From Dugong dugon (Eukaryota; Chordata; Mammalia; Sirenia; Dugongidae): DNA of 64,000 bases. The stretch spans positions 26,305,465-26,369,464 of the forward strand of contig CM057464.1 of NCBI GenBank assembly GCA_030035585.1, read 5' to 3'. The position numbers and the translations under genes were made by a program. How positions within the stretch are numbered: the stretch's first letter is position 1; every line of letters starts with the position of its first letter. Below the pieces are notes generated by a model, which was given only the letters and a program-made list of their open reading frames with translations, was not told where the DNA came from and searched no databases. Shown one piece after another: positions 33,155-44,625 of this stretch.

Positions 33155-34211
33155 GGGAGGCAGAGACAAGATGGCAGACTAGTCAGACTCACTAAGCCAT
33201 CTCACTGCAACAAAGACCCAAAAAACCAAGTAAAACAGATACATACATCAGTCCCAGAACCCTGAACCTTAAATAAAGGGGTAAAGAATTAGATTGGAAG
33301 TCACTGAGGAGAAGAAACTGATAGAAAACAGGGAAGGAATAGAGATACGGAGTAGAGATTCCTGACCAAACAGCATGACTCAGTGTTGCCATCTTGAAAT
33401 AAAGCCAACAACCCCTCATACAGAAAGACACCTCCTCAGAATTCCCAATAGGGGATAGAGGTGCAGAATGGACACACACAGGACTAAGTAAGACCATGTT
33501 TGCTGGCTACAACTCAAGGAGAAGCCCAGACTCTCTCACCCAGTAACCACAGAAGCATGCTCCTACAACCCCCAACCCTCTGGTGAACAGCTGCTATAAC
33601 CACCCCATCACAGCAATCTCCACTGCTGGGAACCAGAGTACAACCCACCCCACTGCCCTCCTCCATTTAGCCCCCTCTGCCCCTGCCTTCATTCCCCCTC
33701 CTACCTTTGTCCTCCTCCCCACTGCCTGCAGCCCTGAAGGCATCTTGCCCAGATCCCAGACCCCTTTTTGCCAGCTCCAGAACCCTCCTGCCTGCTCTGC
33801 ATCTCCCCTGCCTCTAGCTGTGGCACCCAGGGGACACAGCCTGGATCCCAGGCCCCTTCCCGCCAGCACTGGACACCTCCTGCTACCCTCCATGACCCTG
33901 GGGGGACAAGACTGAGACTCCAGGCCCCTTCCCACCAGCTCAAGACCCCCCACCCCAAGACTGCAGCAGCCCTGCTCCAGCCCCAGCCAGGTTCATGCTG
34001 CAGACAAACGATCTTTCTCTGCACTTTCCCTTCCTGCTGGACCTGCCCTGCTGCACCATATCTGAGTACCAGTCTTGCACATAAGGACAAAGTGGTGAGA
34101 ACCATCATGCCTACAGATGAGCAAGCAACAAAGCACACGCAGCCCACCTGCCCAGGTGTAACCAAATAAAACAAAAAACCAGAATGAAACACACAATCAT
34201 ACAATCAATAA
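33155..34211 (+). promoter_or_regulatory. L1 5'UTR (internal promoter region) with repeat units
   Basis: In L1 elements this region carries an internal promoter. Here it becomes C-rich after 33,560 and holds three imperfect copies of a unit around GATCCCAGACCCC / GATCCCAGGCCCC / GACTCCAGGCCCC, starting at 33,752, 33,844 and 33,915. The long open frames on both strands at 33,583-34,204 are the result of this composition. Promoter activity is inferred from the family only. Confidence 0.65.
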
Positions 34212-35288
34212 ATGAAGAAAATTCCTAAATGTCCTGAGACAGCAGACAATATCAAAACATATTTTAAAAAAAAGGACAGAATGGCTCCAGAAAGCAATCA
34301 AAATAAAATACTAGATGACCTTTTAGTAGAAGAAAAAGCACAGGAACTACCTGTTAGGGAATTCAAAAGTCTAATATTCAGGGCTCTCCAAGAGACTAGG
34401 AAAGAGATTAAAGAAAATACAGACAAAATCATGAAAAGACAGGCAAAACCAACCAAAACAGCCAAAATCAAGGAAAACACAGACAAAGCAACAGAAAAAT
34501 TCAGGAAAACAATACAAGAACAAAATGTCAAAATAAATAAACATTAGAAATCATAAAGAAACAGCAATTAGAAATCCAAAAGATAAACAACAAAATTTCA
34601 GAAATGTACAATGTAATTGAACATTTTAGGAACAAATTTGAAACAATGGAAGACAGAGTCAGCAAAATTGAAGACAAATCCATGGATGCCACTTTGAGGA
34701 AAAATGAGAGAAAAGAATGAAGACTAATGAAGAAAAGCTAAGAAGTATGTGGGATAGAATTAACAGCAGATATGTGCAAGTAATCAGAATTGCAGAACAA
34801 GGGGAGAAAATGAAAAACACAGAGAAGGTCATTGAAGATTTGCTGATACAAAATTTCTCTAATATAATGAAAGATGAAAAGCTAACAAATATAAGAAGCT
34901 CAACCAACCCCATATAGAATAGATTCCAAAAGAAAATCACCAAGACATATCATAATCACACTTGCCAAAACCAAAGACAAAGAATCTTGAGAGATTCAAG
35001 GAAAAAGAAAAAAGTCACAAAGGGGAAACAATAAGACTAAGTGCTGATTACGTGGCAGAAACCATGCAGGCAAGAAGGCAATGGGATGACATACATAAAA
35101 CATTGAAAGAAAAAAATTGCCAACCAAGAATAATATATCCTGAAAAACACTTGCTCAGATATGATGGAGAAATTAGAACATTTCCAAATAAACAGAAATT
35201 AAGGGAATATGTAAAAACCAAACCAGACTTACAAGAATTACTAAAAGGAGTCCTTCTGTTAAAAAACAAACATCAGACAACAACCTGA
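34212..35288 (+). pseudogene. L1 ORF1 pseudogene (RNA-binding chaperone protein)
   Basis: ORF1p coats L1 RNA as a coiled-coil trimer with an RRM and a C-terminal domain. The ATG at 34,212 opens 111 codons with heptad-like charged sequence (KEIKENTDKIMKRQAK), then a TAG. A second piece in another frame lies at 34,717-34,917. The C-terminal domain reads in the first frame at 34,962-35,288, with family landmarks KGETIRLSADYVAETMQARR, LKEKNCQPRIIYPEK and LQELLKG. The total span of about 359 codons is near the usual 340. At least two frameshifts and internal stops disable it. Confidence 0.9.
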
Positions 35289-35735
35289 ATCTAGGACACA
35301 AGACAGCATCAGCCAGATACTAACCTAGGAAATGAACTCTCAAGGATAAAACAAAACTAAAAGATTTACAACAGGGAACCAGAGAAGTTAATCTGTAAAT
35401 GACAACAACGTCAGAACAATAAAAGAGAGAATAAATGGTGTAGGCATAGAAAATTCCAAATGGAGAGGACATCAAGGCAATATCAAGTAATAAAAGACTG
35501 GTTTAAGCTTAGGAAGATAGGGGTAAACTTCAAAGTAACCGCAAAGAAAGTTAACAAACCTACTCATCAAAATAAAGAAGAAAAACATAAAGTCTCAGTA
35601 AACACAAAATCAACAAAAAATAAACAGAAAAAAAATCCACAAGCAGAAGGAATTCAGCACAAGAGAGTAAGAGGAACAAAGAAAATGTCAGTACAACAAC
35701 AACAACCAAAAAAAAAAAAAAAAAAAACTACAAAA
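35289..35735 (+). other. Long L1 inter-ORF region with a lysine-rich frame
   Basis: The 447 bases between ORF1 and ORF2 exceed the roughly 60 of modern human L1. A 92-codon frame at 35,460-35,738 (over a quarter lysine, ending in a run of lysines from the poly-A tract at 35,709-35,727) overlaps the ORF2 start codon. It resembles no protein I know and probably reflects A-rich composition. Confidence 0.5.
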
Positions 35736-38700
35736 TGACACCAATAAACTCATACCTATTGATAACCACACTGAATGTAAATGGCTTAAATGCACCCATA
35801 AAGAGACAGAGAGTGACAGAATAGATAAGAAAAATATGACCCATCACTATGCTGTTTACAAGAGACCCACCTAGACACAAAGACATGAATCTATTAAAAA
35901 CCAAAGAATGGCAAAAAATATATCAAGCAAACAGAAATCAGAAAAGAGCAGGAGTGGCAATACTAATATCAAATGAAATAGACTTTAAAACAAAATCCAC
36001 CATAAAACACAAGGAAGGACATTATATAATGATTAAAGGGACAATCCATCATAAGGATATAACCATAACAAATACCTATGCACCCAATGACAGGGCTCCA
36101 AAATAAATAAAACAAGCTCTAACAGCACTGAAAAGAGAAACAGTTCCACGATAACAGCAGGAGACTTTAACACACCACTCTCAGAAAAGGACAGAACAAC
36201 TAAAAAGAAATTCAGCAAAGATACAGAAGATCTAAAGACTACAGTCAAACAACTTGAACTCATAGACATATGTAGAACACTCCTCCCACCAGCAGCAAAG
36301 TATACATTCTTTTCCAACGCACATGGAATGTTCTCAGAATAGACTACATCTTAGGTCACAAAGCAATTCTTAACAAAACCCAGAACACTAAGATAATATA
36401 AAGCATCTTGTCTGATCACAATGCTGTAGAAGCAGAAATTAATAACAGGAAGAGCAAGGAAAAAGTCAAATACATGGAAACTGAATAACGCCTTGCTTAA
36501 AAACCACTGGGTAATAGAAGAAATCAAAGATGGAATAAAAAAAATTCCTGCAATCAAACAAGAATGAAAACACATCATACCGAAATCTTTGGGACACAGC
36601 AAAGGCAGTAATCAGAGGTCAATTTATAGCAATAGATGCACACATCAAAAAAGAAGAAAGGGACAAAATAAAAACATTAGCTATACAACTCGAACAAATT
36701 AAAAAAGAACAGCAAAAGAAGCCCACAGCCACCTGAAGAAAGGAAATAATGAAGATCAAAGCAGAAATAGATGAAATAGAGAATAGAAAAAAATCAACAA
36801 AACCAGAATTTGGTTCTTTGAAAGGATCAACAAAATTGACAAACCATTGGCCAAACTGACAAAAGAAAAACAGAAGAGGACGCAAATAACCCAAATAAAA
36901 ATGAAATGGGGGATATTACAACAGACACAACTGAAACAAAAATGATTGTAACAGAGTACTATGAAAAACTGTACTCCAAGAAATTTGAAAATCTGTAGGA
37001 AATTAACACACTACCTACCTAAACTAACACAAACTGAGGTTGAAACTGAACAGACCTATAACAAGAGAAGAGATTGAAAAGGTAATTAAAAAAATTCCCA
37101 ACAAAAAAAGTTCTGGCCCAGGTAGCTTCACTGGAGAATTCTACCAAACATTCAGAGAAGAGCATAACCCTGATACCAAAAACAGGCAAAGACACCTCAG
37201 AAAAAAGAAAATTACAGACCAGTATTGCTCATGAATATAGATGCAAAAATTTTCAACAAAATTCTAGGCAATAGACTTCAGCACCATATAAGAAAAATAA
37301 CACACCATGACCAAGTGGGATTCATACCAGGTGTGCAAGGATAGTTCAACATTAGAAAATCAATAAATGTAATCCACCACATAAATAAAACAAAAGAATA
37401 GAGTCACATGATCATCTCAACCCATGTGGAAAGGGCATTTGATAAAGTCCAACACCTATTCCTGATAAAAACTCTCAATAAAATACGAATAGAAGGGAAA
37501 TTCCTCAACATAACAAAGACATCTATACAAAACCAATGGCCAACATCATTCTCAGTGGAGAGAGGCTGAAAACTTTCCCCCTGAGAACAGGAACAAGAAA
37601 AGGATGCCCTTTATCACCACTCCTATTTAACATTGTGCTGGAAGTCCTAGCTAGAGCAATAAAGCAAGAAAAATAAATAAAGGGCATCCAAATTGGTAAG
37701 GAAAAAGTAAAACTATCCCTATTGGCAGATGGTATGATACTATACATAGAGAACCCAAAAGACTCTACAGGAAAACTACTGGAACTAACAGAAAGATTCA
37801 GCAGAGTAGCAGGATACAAGATAAATATATAAAAACCAGTTGGATTCCTATATACCAACAAAGAGAACTTCAAAAAAGATATCAGAAAAGCAATACCATT
37901 TATAATAACCCCTAAAAAATAAAATACTTAGAAATAAATGTAATCAGTGACATAAAAGTCCTATGCAAAGAAAACTACAAAACACTACCACAAGAAACCA
38001 AAAGAGACATACATAAGTGGAAAAACAAACCATGCTCATGGATAGGTAGACTGAACATTGTGCAAATGTCGATTCTACCCAAAGCCATCTACAAATACAA
38101 AGAAATCCTGATCCAAATATCAACAGCATTCTTTAGCTAGATGGAAAAACTAATCATTAACTTTATAAGGAAAGGAAAGAAGCTCTGGATAAGTAAAGCA
38201 CTATTGAAGAAGAAGAATAAAGTAGGAGGCCTCACACTACCTGACCTCAGAACTTACTATACAGCTACAGTAGTCAAAACAGCCGGGTACTGGTACAACA
38301 ACAGACACATTGACCAATGGAACAGAATTGAGAACCCAGATGTAAATCCATCCACCTACAGTCAACTGGTCTTCAACAAAGGCCCAAAGTCCATTAAATG
38401 GGGAAAAGACAGTCTTTGTAAAAAATAGTGCTGGCAAAACTGGATGTCCATCTGTCAAAAAATAAAAAAGGACCCATACATCACACCATACTCAAAAACT
38501 AACTCGAAATGGATCAAAGACCTAAATATAAAACCAAAAACTGTAAAGATCATAGAAGAAAAAATAGGGTCAATCCTAAAGGCCCTAATACGTGGCATAA
38601 GTCAGACACAAACCATAACTAACAATACACAAACACCATAAAATAAGCTAGATAACTGGCATCTTCTAAAAGTTAAACACTTATGCTCATCAAAAGACTT

Positions 38701-39865
38701 CAGCAAAAGAGTAAAAAGAGAACCTACAGACTGGGAAAAAAATTTTGGCTGTGACATAACTGGCATAGGTTTAATCTCTAAAATCTATAGGAAAATCCAA
38801 CTCCTCTACAAGAAAAAGGCAAACAATCCAATTAAAAAATGTCTTCTTTGGTGAAGTGTCTGTTCAGGTAGCTAACAGACACATGAGGAAATATTCACAA
38901 TCACTAGCCATTACAGAAATTAAAATCAGAACTACAATGAGAAGGGTACAGAACTCAAATTCTAGTAAAAAGACAAGACTTAATGGTTTGATGAGACTGG
39001 AGGGACCCTGGAAGACATGGCCCCCAGACTGTCTGTTGGCCCAAAACTGGAACCATTCCTGAGGCCAACTCATTGGACAAAGATTAGACTGGACTATGGG
39101 ACATGAAATGATACTCATGAGGAGTGTGCTTCTTGGCTCAAGTAGATACATGAGACTAAATGGGCAGCTCCTGTCCAGGGGTGAGATGAGAGGGCAGAGA
39201 AGGTCAAGAGCTGGTTGAATGGACGCCAGGGGGTCCAGGATGGAAGGGAGGAGTGCGCTGTCACAGTGTGGGGAGAGTAACTGGGGTCACGTAACAATGT
39301 ATGTGTGAATTTTTGTATGAGAGACTGACTTGAATTGTGAACTTTCACTTAAAGCACAACAATAAAAAAAAAAAAAAGAAAAAAAACTACAATGAGATAC
39401 AATATCACCCCAACATTACTGGCACTAAAAAACCAAAAACCACAAAATAACAAATGCTAGAGAGGCCGCGGGAAGCTTGAAACTCTCATGCACTTCTGGG
39501 AATGTAAAGTGGTAGGACCATTTTGGAAAACAATATGGAGCTTCCTTAAAAAGATAGAAATAGAAATACCATACAATCCAGCAATCCCACTCCTGGGAAT
39601 ATACTATAGAGAAATAAGAGCCTTTATGCGAATAGACATAAGCACACTCATGTTCATTGCAGCATCATTCACAATAGCAAAATGATGGAAACAACCTAAG
39701 TGCCCATCAGCAAATGAATGGATAAACAAACTATGGTACATACACACAATGGAATACTATGCAATGATAAAGAACAAAGATGAATCTACAAAACATCTCA
39801 CAATATGGATGAATCTGGAGGGCATTATGCTGGGTGAAATAACTCAATCACAAAAGGACAAATAA
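35736..39865 (+). pseudogene. L1 ORF2 pseudogene, split by a nested L1 end
   Basis: The ATG at 35,736 begins the usual MTPINSYLLITTLNVNGLN-type start. Endonuclease segments follow at 35,849-36,106 (AGVAILISNEIDFK, TNTYAPND), interrupted by stops. The RT region lies at about 37,040-37,880. Its active site near 37,722-37,745 reads [11 protein letters not shown], so the second catalytic aspartate of FADD is replaced by glycine. The C-terminal third runs at 38,141-38,640 ([14 protein letters not shown]) and resumes after the insertion at 39,488-39,685 to stop at 39,863-39,865. Without the insertion the length is about 1,225 codons, near the normal 1,275. Confidence 0.92.
38943..39383 (+). mobile_element. 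Short L1 3' end nested inside L1 ORF2
   Basis: The sequence leaves ORF2 text at 38,943 and reads AACTCAAATTCTAGTAAAAAGAC, GGAGGGACCCTGGAAGACATGG, GAGTGTGCTTCTTGGCTCAAG, and CACTTAAAGCACAACAATAAA with an A-run. It matches the 3'UTR of the L1 at 54.6-55.0 kb, a different 3'UTR lineage from its host. A perfect 13-base duplication, AACTACAATGAGA, lies at 38,930-38,942 and 39,384-39,396, and ORF2 resumes after it. Confidence 0.95.
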
Positions 39866-40850
39866 TGTATGAGACCACCATTATAAAAACTCATGAAAAG
39901 GTTTACACACAGAAAGAAACAATCTTTGATGGTTATAAGGGGGTGGGTGGGGAGGGAAAAACACTAGACAATAGATGAGTGGTAACTTTGGTGAAGGGCA
40001 AGACAGTACACAGTACTGGGGAAGTCAGCACAACTTGACCAAGGCAAAATCATGGAAGCTTCATAGACACATCCAAACAGAGGGACCGAATTACTAGGCT
40101 GAGGGCTGGGAACCATGGTCTAAGGGGACATCTAGCTCAATTGACATAACATAGTTTATAAAAAAAATGTTCAACATCCTACTTAAGTGAGTAGCGTCTG
40201 GGGTCTTAAAAGCTTGTGAATGGTCATCTAAGATACTCCACTGGTCCCACTCAGTCTGGAGCAAGTAAGAATGAAGAAAACCAAAGACACAAGGGAAAGA
40301 TTAGTCCAAAGGACTAACGGACCACAACTATCACAGCTTCCACCAGACTGAGTCCAGCACAATTAGATGCTGCCCGGCTACCACCACCGACCGCTCTGAC
40401 AGGGATCACAATAGAGGGTCCTGGACACAGCTGGAGAAAAATGTAGAACAAAATTCAAACTCACAAAAAAGATCAGATTTACTGGTCTGACAGAGACTGG
40501 AGAAACCCTGAGAGTATAACCCCCTGGACACCCTTATAACTCAGTACTAAATTCACTCCTGAGGTTCAGCTTTCAGCCAAAAATTAGACAGACCCATAAA
40601 AGAAATAATACACATAGCTCAACCATGTATACAAGACTAAATAGGCACACCAGACCAGGGGCAAGGACAAGAAGGCAGGAATGGACAGAAAAGCTGGTTC
40701 AGTGGAAATGGTCCTGAAGTAAGAATGTTGACAAGTCGTGGGGTTGGCAACCAATATTACAAAACAATGTGTATTAATTGTTTAATGAGAAACTAATTTG
40801 CTCTGTAACCCTTCATCTAAAGCACAATAAAAAAGAAAGAAAGAAAATGC
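39866..40850 (+). mobile_element. L1 3'UTR (lineage A)
   Basis: Follows ORF2 and includes GGTCCACTGG-type text in reverse elsewhere, GGGGTCTTAAAAGCTTGTG, TGGACACCCTTATAACTCAG and the end AATTTGCTCTGTAACCC. The same 3'UTR is found in the L1 at 9.1-14.7 kb and, reversed, at 29.4-30.1 kb. Confidence 0.85.
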
Positions 40851-41721
40851 CTGAGGGCAACAGGAAATACAGGACTGATGCTGAGGTGGGGGGAAGAAAG
40901 GAAGGGCTGGGACAGACAGCTTTCTTTCTGCCTGGCTTTTTGGTCAGGAGCTTGTGGATGGAGAGCGAAGAACAGAAAGGGAATGGAAGCCAGCCTCCTC
41001 CAGCTCTGGTGTTTCTTTCATGGGCTTTTTAAGATCACAAAGATGTTTTGTGGGAAAAAACAACAAAATTAAAATTCTCACCACATCAACATTCTTGATT
41101 CTAGAGTTGAACAAGCAGTTGAAAGTCCAGTAGTACCTGTTTCCTGGAGTACTGAGGGGAAGGGATGTTGTAGTATTGAGGGACCTAGTACCACAGGTTT
41201 GTCTGAAACAAACCCATGGACCTGGCCACAGTGATGTGGAGGTGAGGGGCTAAGGGAAGGGTGGTAGTGGCGTGTGAGGGCCTTCCTGGACCCCTGCTCA
41301 GTCTCCTGTCTGACTGCGTCTTGCCCCCATATGCTTAGTGAGTGCCATGGGCAAACTCATTGTCAAGCACCCCATGAGTGATGGGCACATCCTGACTGTG
41401 GAGGATGCATGGACAGGAGTCTTCCCCCAAAAGTTCACACAGAGCGGAGGACAAGGATATGCAGTGTTAGGCTATCCGTGATGGAGGTCACCAGGGAGGG
41501 GGTGGGTCAGAATGCTCTCACCTGAGTTGATCCCAAAAGCTTCAGTGGCACTTAGACAGGGAAAGGGAGTAGAGAAAGTTAATTCAGATAAAAGAAACAG
41601 CATGCTGTATCTTGCTTTGAGGGCAAGATACAGAGCTGAGCATATGCTCTATGGGGCATATGTGGGGGGAATAGTTATAAAGCAAACAACACTGTAACCA
41701 GGAGTGATATTCCTAACACCT
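40851..41721. other. Mostly anonymous sequence around a weak candidate exon
   Basis: Apart from the open segment at 41,339-41,481 no repeat or gene signal is supported here. Confidence 0.35.
41339..41481 (+). CDS. Weak candidate terminal exon or short open segment
   Basis: An acceptor-like TCTTGCCCCCATATGCTTAG ends at 41,338. Read with two carried bases, 46 codons are open to a TGA at 41,479-41,481 (SAMGKLIVKHPMSDGHILTV near the start). The composition looks protein-like and an internal ATG at 41,347 has a good context (GCCATGGGC). The pyrimidine tract is weak, and I recognise no family. A decayed processed copy is another possibility. Confidence 0.22.
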
Positions 41722-42182
41722 AATGACCCAAGCCATGGTGTTTTCAATTGCCTCATATGCATGCGAAAGCTGGGCAATGAATAAGAAAGACTGAAGAAGA
41801 ATTGATGCCTTTGAATTACAGTGTTGGCAAAGAATATCGAACATACCATGGACTGCCAAAAGAACGAACAAATCTGTCTTGAAAGAAGTACAGCCAGAAT
41901 GCTTCTTAGAAGCAAGGATGGCAAGACTTTGTCTCACGTATTTTGGACATATTATCAGGAGGGACCAGTCCTTGGAGAAGGACATCATGCTTGATAAGGT
42001 AGAGGGTCAGCAAAAAAGGGGAAGACCCTCAATGAGATGGAATGACACAGTGGCACCAACAATGGGCTCAAACATAACAATGATCATGAGGATGGCGCAG
42101 GATCGGGCTGTGTTTTGTTCTGTTGAACGTAGGGTGGCTATGAGTCAGAACCTACTCGATGGCTCCTAACAACAACAATAAT
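41722..42182 (+). mobile_element. RTE-type LINE 3' end
   Basis: Starts near CCCAAGCCATGGTGTTTTC and ends CCTACTCGATGGCTCCTAAC AACAACAATAATG-like. It matches the last 450 bases of the RTE copy at 23.6 kb. The frame at 41,879-42,169 reads the ORF end (CLTYFGHIIRRDQSLEKDI, then GQQKRGRPSMRW). Confidence 0.88.
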
Positions 42183-42377
42183 GACTAGTGATGGCAAGGG
42201 CACTGGCCAATCAGAATGACGGTGGTCCAATCAAAAGTGCAGGCCACACACAACCAATGGGCCTGTGGCAGGATACAGTTTTCCAGAAAATAGAGGTGTG
42301 TCAGTACCCCAGAATGGACACTTCTAATTTCAGATATTTAAATAGTGTATGAACAAACTTTCTGTTGCGTCGCTATT

Positions 42378-42612
42378 GTTAGCTGTCATTGGGTCTACTC
42401 CAACTGATGGAGACCCCATTATAACAGAACGAAATGTTGCCTGGTCCTACATCATCCTCATGATCGCCGATATGTTTGAGTCCATCATTGCAGCTACTGT
42501 GCCAATCTATCTCACGGAGGGCCTCCCTTACCCTCTCTGGCTCTCTACTTCACCAAACATGATGTCCTCATCTAGTGATTGATCCCTCCTGATGTTGTGT
42601 CCAAAGCAAGTG
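42378..42612 (-). mobile_element. RTE-type LINE 3' end, reverse orientation
   Basis: Reversed RTE text: TATTGTTAGCTGTCATTGGG, ATTATAACAGAACGAAATG, TCCTACATCATCCTCATG, GATTGATCCCTCCTGATG and TTGTGTCCAAAGCAAG. It lies about 200 bases from the forward copy ending at 42,182, giving an inverted pair. Confidence 0.82.
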
Positions 42613-42929
42613 AGTTGGAATATATTCTGTTGTGATTGATAGGGTTTTCAGTGGCCAATTTTCGGAAGTAGGTTACCAGGCTTTTCTTCCTAGTCTGTCT
42701 TAGTCTGGCAGCTTTGCTGTAACCTGTCCAGCTTGGGTGACCCTCCTGGTGTTTGAAATACTCGGGGCATAGCTTCCAGCATCATAGCAATATACAAGCC
42801 ACCACAGTACGACAAACTGACAGACAGTGCTTCTGTTCCATAGTAAACAATAATAAACAAATGACTGAAATACGTTTATATATTGGCTGAATTTTATTAT
42901 TGCTTGAAATGTTGATTTGTTGGCTCATC

Positions 42930-43070
42930 CTTGGGCAGTTACTGAAACTTGCTGAGTTATGGCTTTCTAATCTGCAACAGAGGGATACTAAAACCCACCC
43001 TAAGAGGGTTCTGTGAGGATTAGAGACAGTATGTGTAAAGGCCCTGGCACAGAGCAGGTGCTAAAGGAGC
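42930..43070 (+). repeat. MIR fragment
   Basis: MIR core and end: CTTGGGCAGTTACTGAAAC, TCTAATCTGCAACAGAGGG, GGGTTCTGTGAGGATTAGAG and CCTGGCACAGAGCAGGTGC. Confidence 0.65.
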
Positions 43071-43559
43071 ACAAGTATACCAAAAACAATTAGAAGTCAT
43101 TTAATTTGTATACCCTGTTATACTTTTCATATCAGTTAATTCACACAGGTATACACATATAAAAACTACAACAACTTTTAAGCAAACCTCCAGCCCCAGC
43201 TTATTAGACAAGTCAGGGCTGCAGATCCAAGACCTCAGTGCCCAGGCATGGATTGAAGGGGAAGAGAGAGCAGGCAGAGAGCGAGCATGCAGGCTACACA
43301 CTGGCTGCAGAGAGGCTGGCCAGGACTGCTGCACCTTCCAAGTCACCAGGAAAAGCTGAAAATCTGGAGTTTTACATAAAATTTCCCTATTTTGTTTAAA
43401 TGGGGCGACTAGTTCTCTTTTTAAACACTGTGCCAGTCAAATAAAACATGTCTCTGGTTGGTTGGGGTGGGTGCTGGATTTTAAAGAGTTTTATCACCCC
43501 CAAATCTCCCTCACACTATGAATTAAGTTACACCTCACCTACCCCATTCCCTGGTGAGC

Positions 43560-44345
43560 ACCGATTTTTTCTTTGTCACAGGTGGTTTTTCTTTTCAAGT
43601 ATGGAATCATACTGTATGTAATTTTTGAGACTGACCTCTGTCCCTCAGCATCATGCTTTTGAGACTCATCCAGGTTGTTGCGTGCATCCATGGTCTCTCC
43701 CTTTGTATAGCTGAGTAGTATGGCACGCCACAGTTTATCTATCATTCACCCACTGAAGGGCACCTTGGTTGTTTACAGGTTTTGGGGACTAGTTTCTGCC
43801 TTTTAAATAAGCTGAAGTGATTCTGATGCAAATGGTCCTCAGATCGTATTCAGAGAGACATTGCCGGACGTATTATCAATCTTTTAAATTTTCGCTGATA
43901 AGTGGAAAATGGTGGCTTGTTAACAGATTTGCATATCCCTGATCATGGGGGAGGGGGGAGTGTTAGAACATTTTAATATGCTTACAATTAATTTTTTTTT
44001 TTTTAAGTTGCTGTTGCCTTGATTCTGACTCACGGTGACCCCATGTGTGTCATAATAGAACTATGCTCTATAGGGTTTTCAATGTCTGGTTTTTCAAAAG
44101 CAGATCGTTCTTCCGAGGCACCTCTAGGTGTCTTCAGTTAGCAGCTGAGCACGTTAACCATTTGCACCACCCAAAAACTCCAAAATTCTTACTAGCCATT
44201 TGTAATTGCCTAGTCATATCCTTTGTCTTTTTTTTTTTTTTAATTGGGTTATTTTTAGTTTTCATATTGACTTGTAGGAACTCTTTTATGTTAAGGATTT
44301 TAACTCTTTGTTGTATTTTTTCACAGTCTGCTGTTTTTCTACTCA
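43560..44345 (-). mobile_element. Old L1 3' end, reverse orientation, split by an AfroSINE
   Basis: The first part (to about 43,990) has the antisense L1 phrases GTATGGAATCATACTGTATG, TCATCCAGGTTGTTGCGTGC, GGTTGTTTACAGG and AACAGATTTGCATATCCCTG. The second part (about 44,190-44,345) has TTACTAGCCATTTGTAATTGCC, AATTGGGTTATTTTTAG and TTGTAGGAACTCTTTTATG. Between them is a reversed AfroSINE-type copy. Confidence 0.68.
43995..44188 (-). mobile_element. AfroSINE, diverged, reverse orientation
   Basis: Reversed family text: GTTGCCTTGATTCTGACTCACGG, CTCTATAGGGTTTTCAATG, AAGCAGATCGTTCTTCCGAGG, GTTAGCAGCTGAGCACGTTAACC and TTTGCACCACCC. A T-run of about 14 bases precedes it. It interrupts the old antisense L1. 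Confidence 0.78.
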
Positions 44346-44625
44346 TGGTTTCTTGACCTGTTGAGCAGTAAACGGTGTGGCCCACATCAAATTCCTCATA
44401 CTTCCTGGAGCCACTGCCCCCAGGCGGGATTCCAACAAAGCATTGTGAGTAGCACAATCTGGGTGAGTGAATGGCCTACTGTGAAACATACTCCTTGACC
44501 CCTTTTTGCTATTGATTTATCTAATTTCTCTTGCTTGTCCAACCAGCTATTCACCAGTGCACTAAACCTAAAAACCACAGCCTATTTTCAGCTGTATTAC
44601 TTTTGGTTCTGAGCCCTTTACTTTG

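Larger units (their letters stand above)
33155..40850 (+). mobile_element. Near full-length L1 element
   Basis: Starts GGGAGGCAGAGACAAGATGGC, the typical L1 5' end, and ends CTTCATCTAAAGCACAATAAAAAAG with an AAAG-rich tail. The parts are a 5'UTR of about 1.05 kb, ORF1 (34,212-35,288), an unusually long inter-ORF stretch, ORF2 (35,736-39,865) and a 3'UTR of about 1 kb. A 441-base piece of another L1 is inserted at 38,943. No clean target-site duplication was found at the outer ends. ORF damage shows the copy is inactive. Confidence 0.93.

Noticed and set aside
33701..34204. 167-codon minus-strand and 133-codon plus-strand frames
   Set aside because: Both fall in the C-rich 5'UTR of the L1 and mirror each other; composition explains them.
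33121..40860. Target-site duplication for the near full-length L1
   Set aside because: Sequences before 33,155 (AGAAATGGGCTT) and after the tail (AGAAAATGCCTGA) are only loosely similar, so no duplication is claimed.
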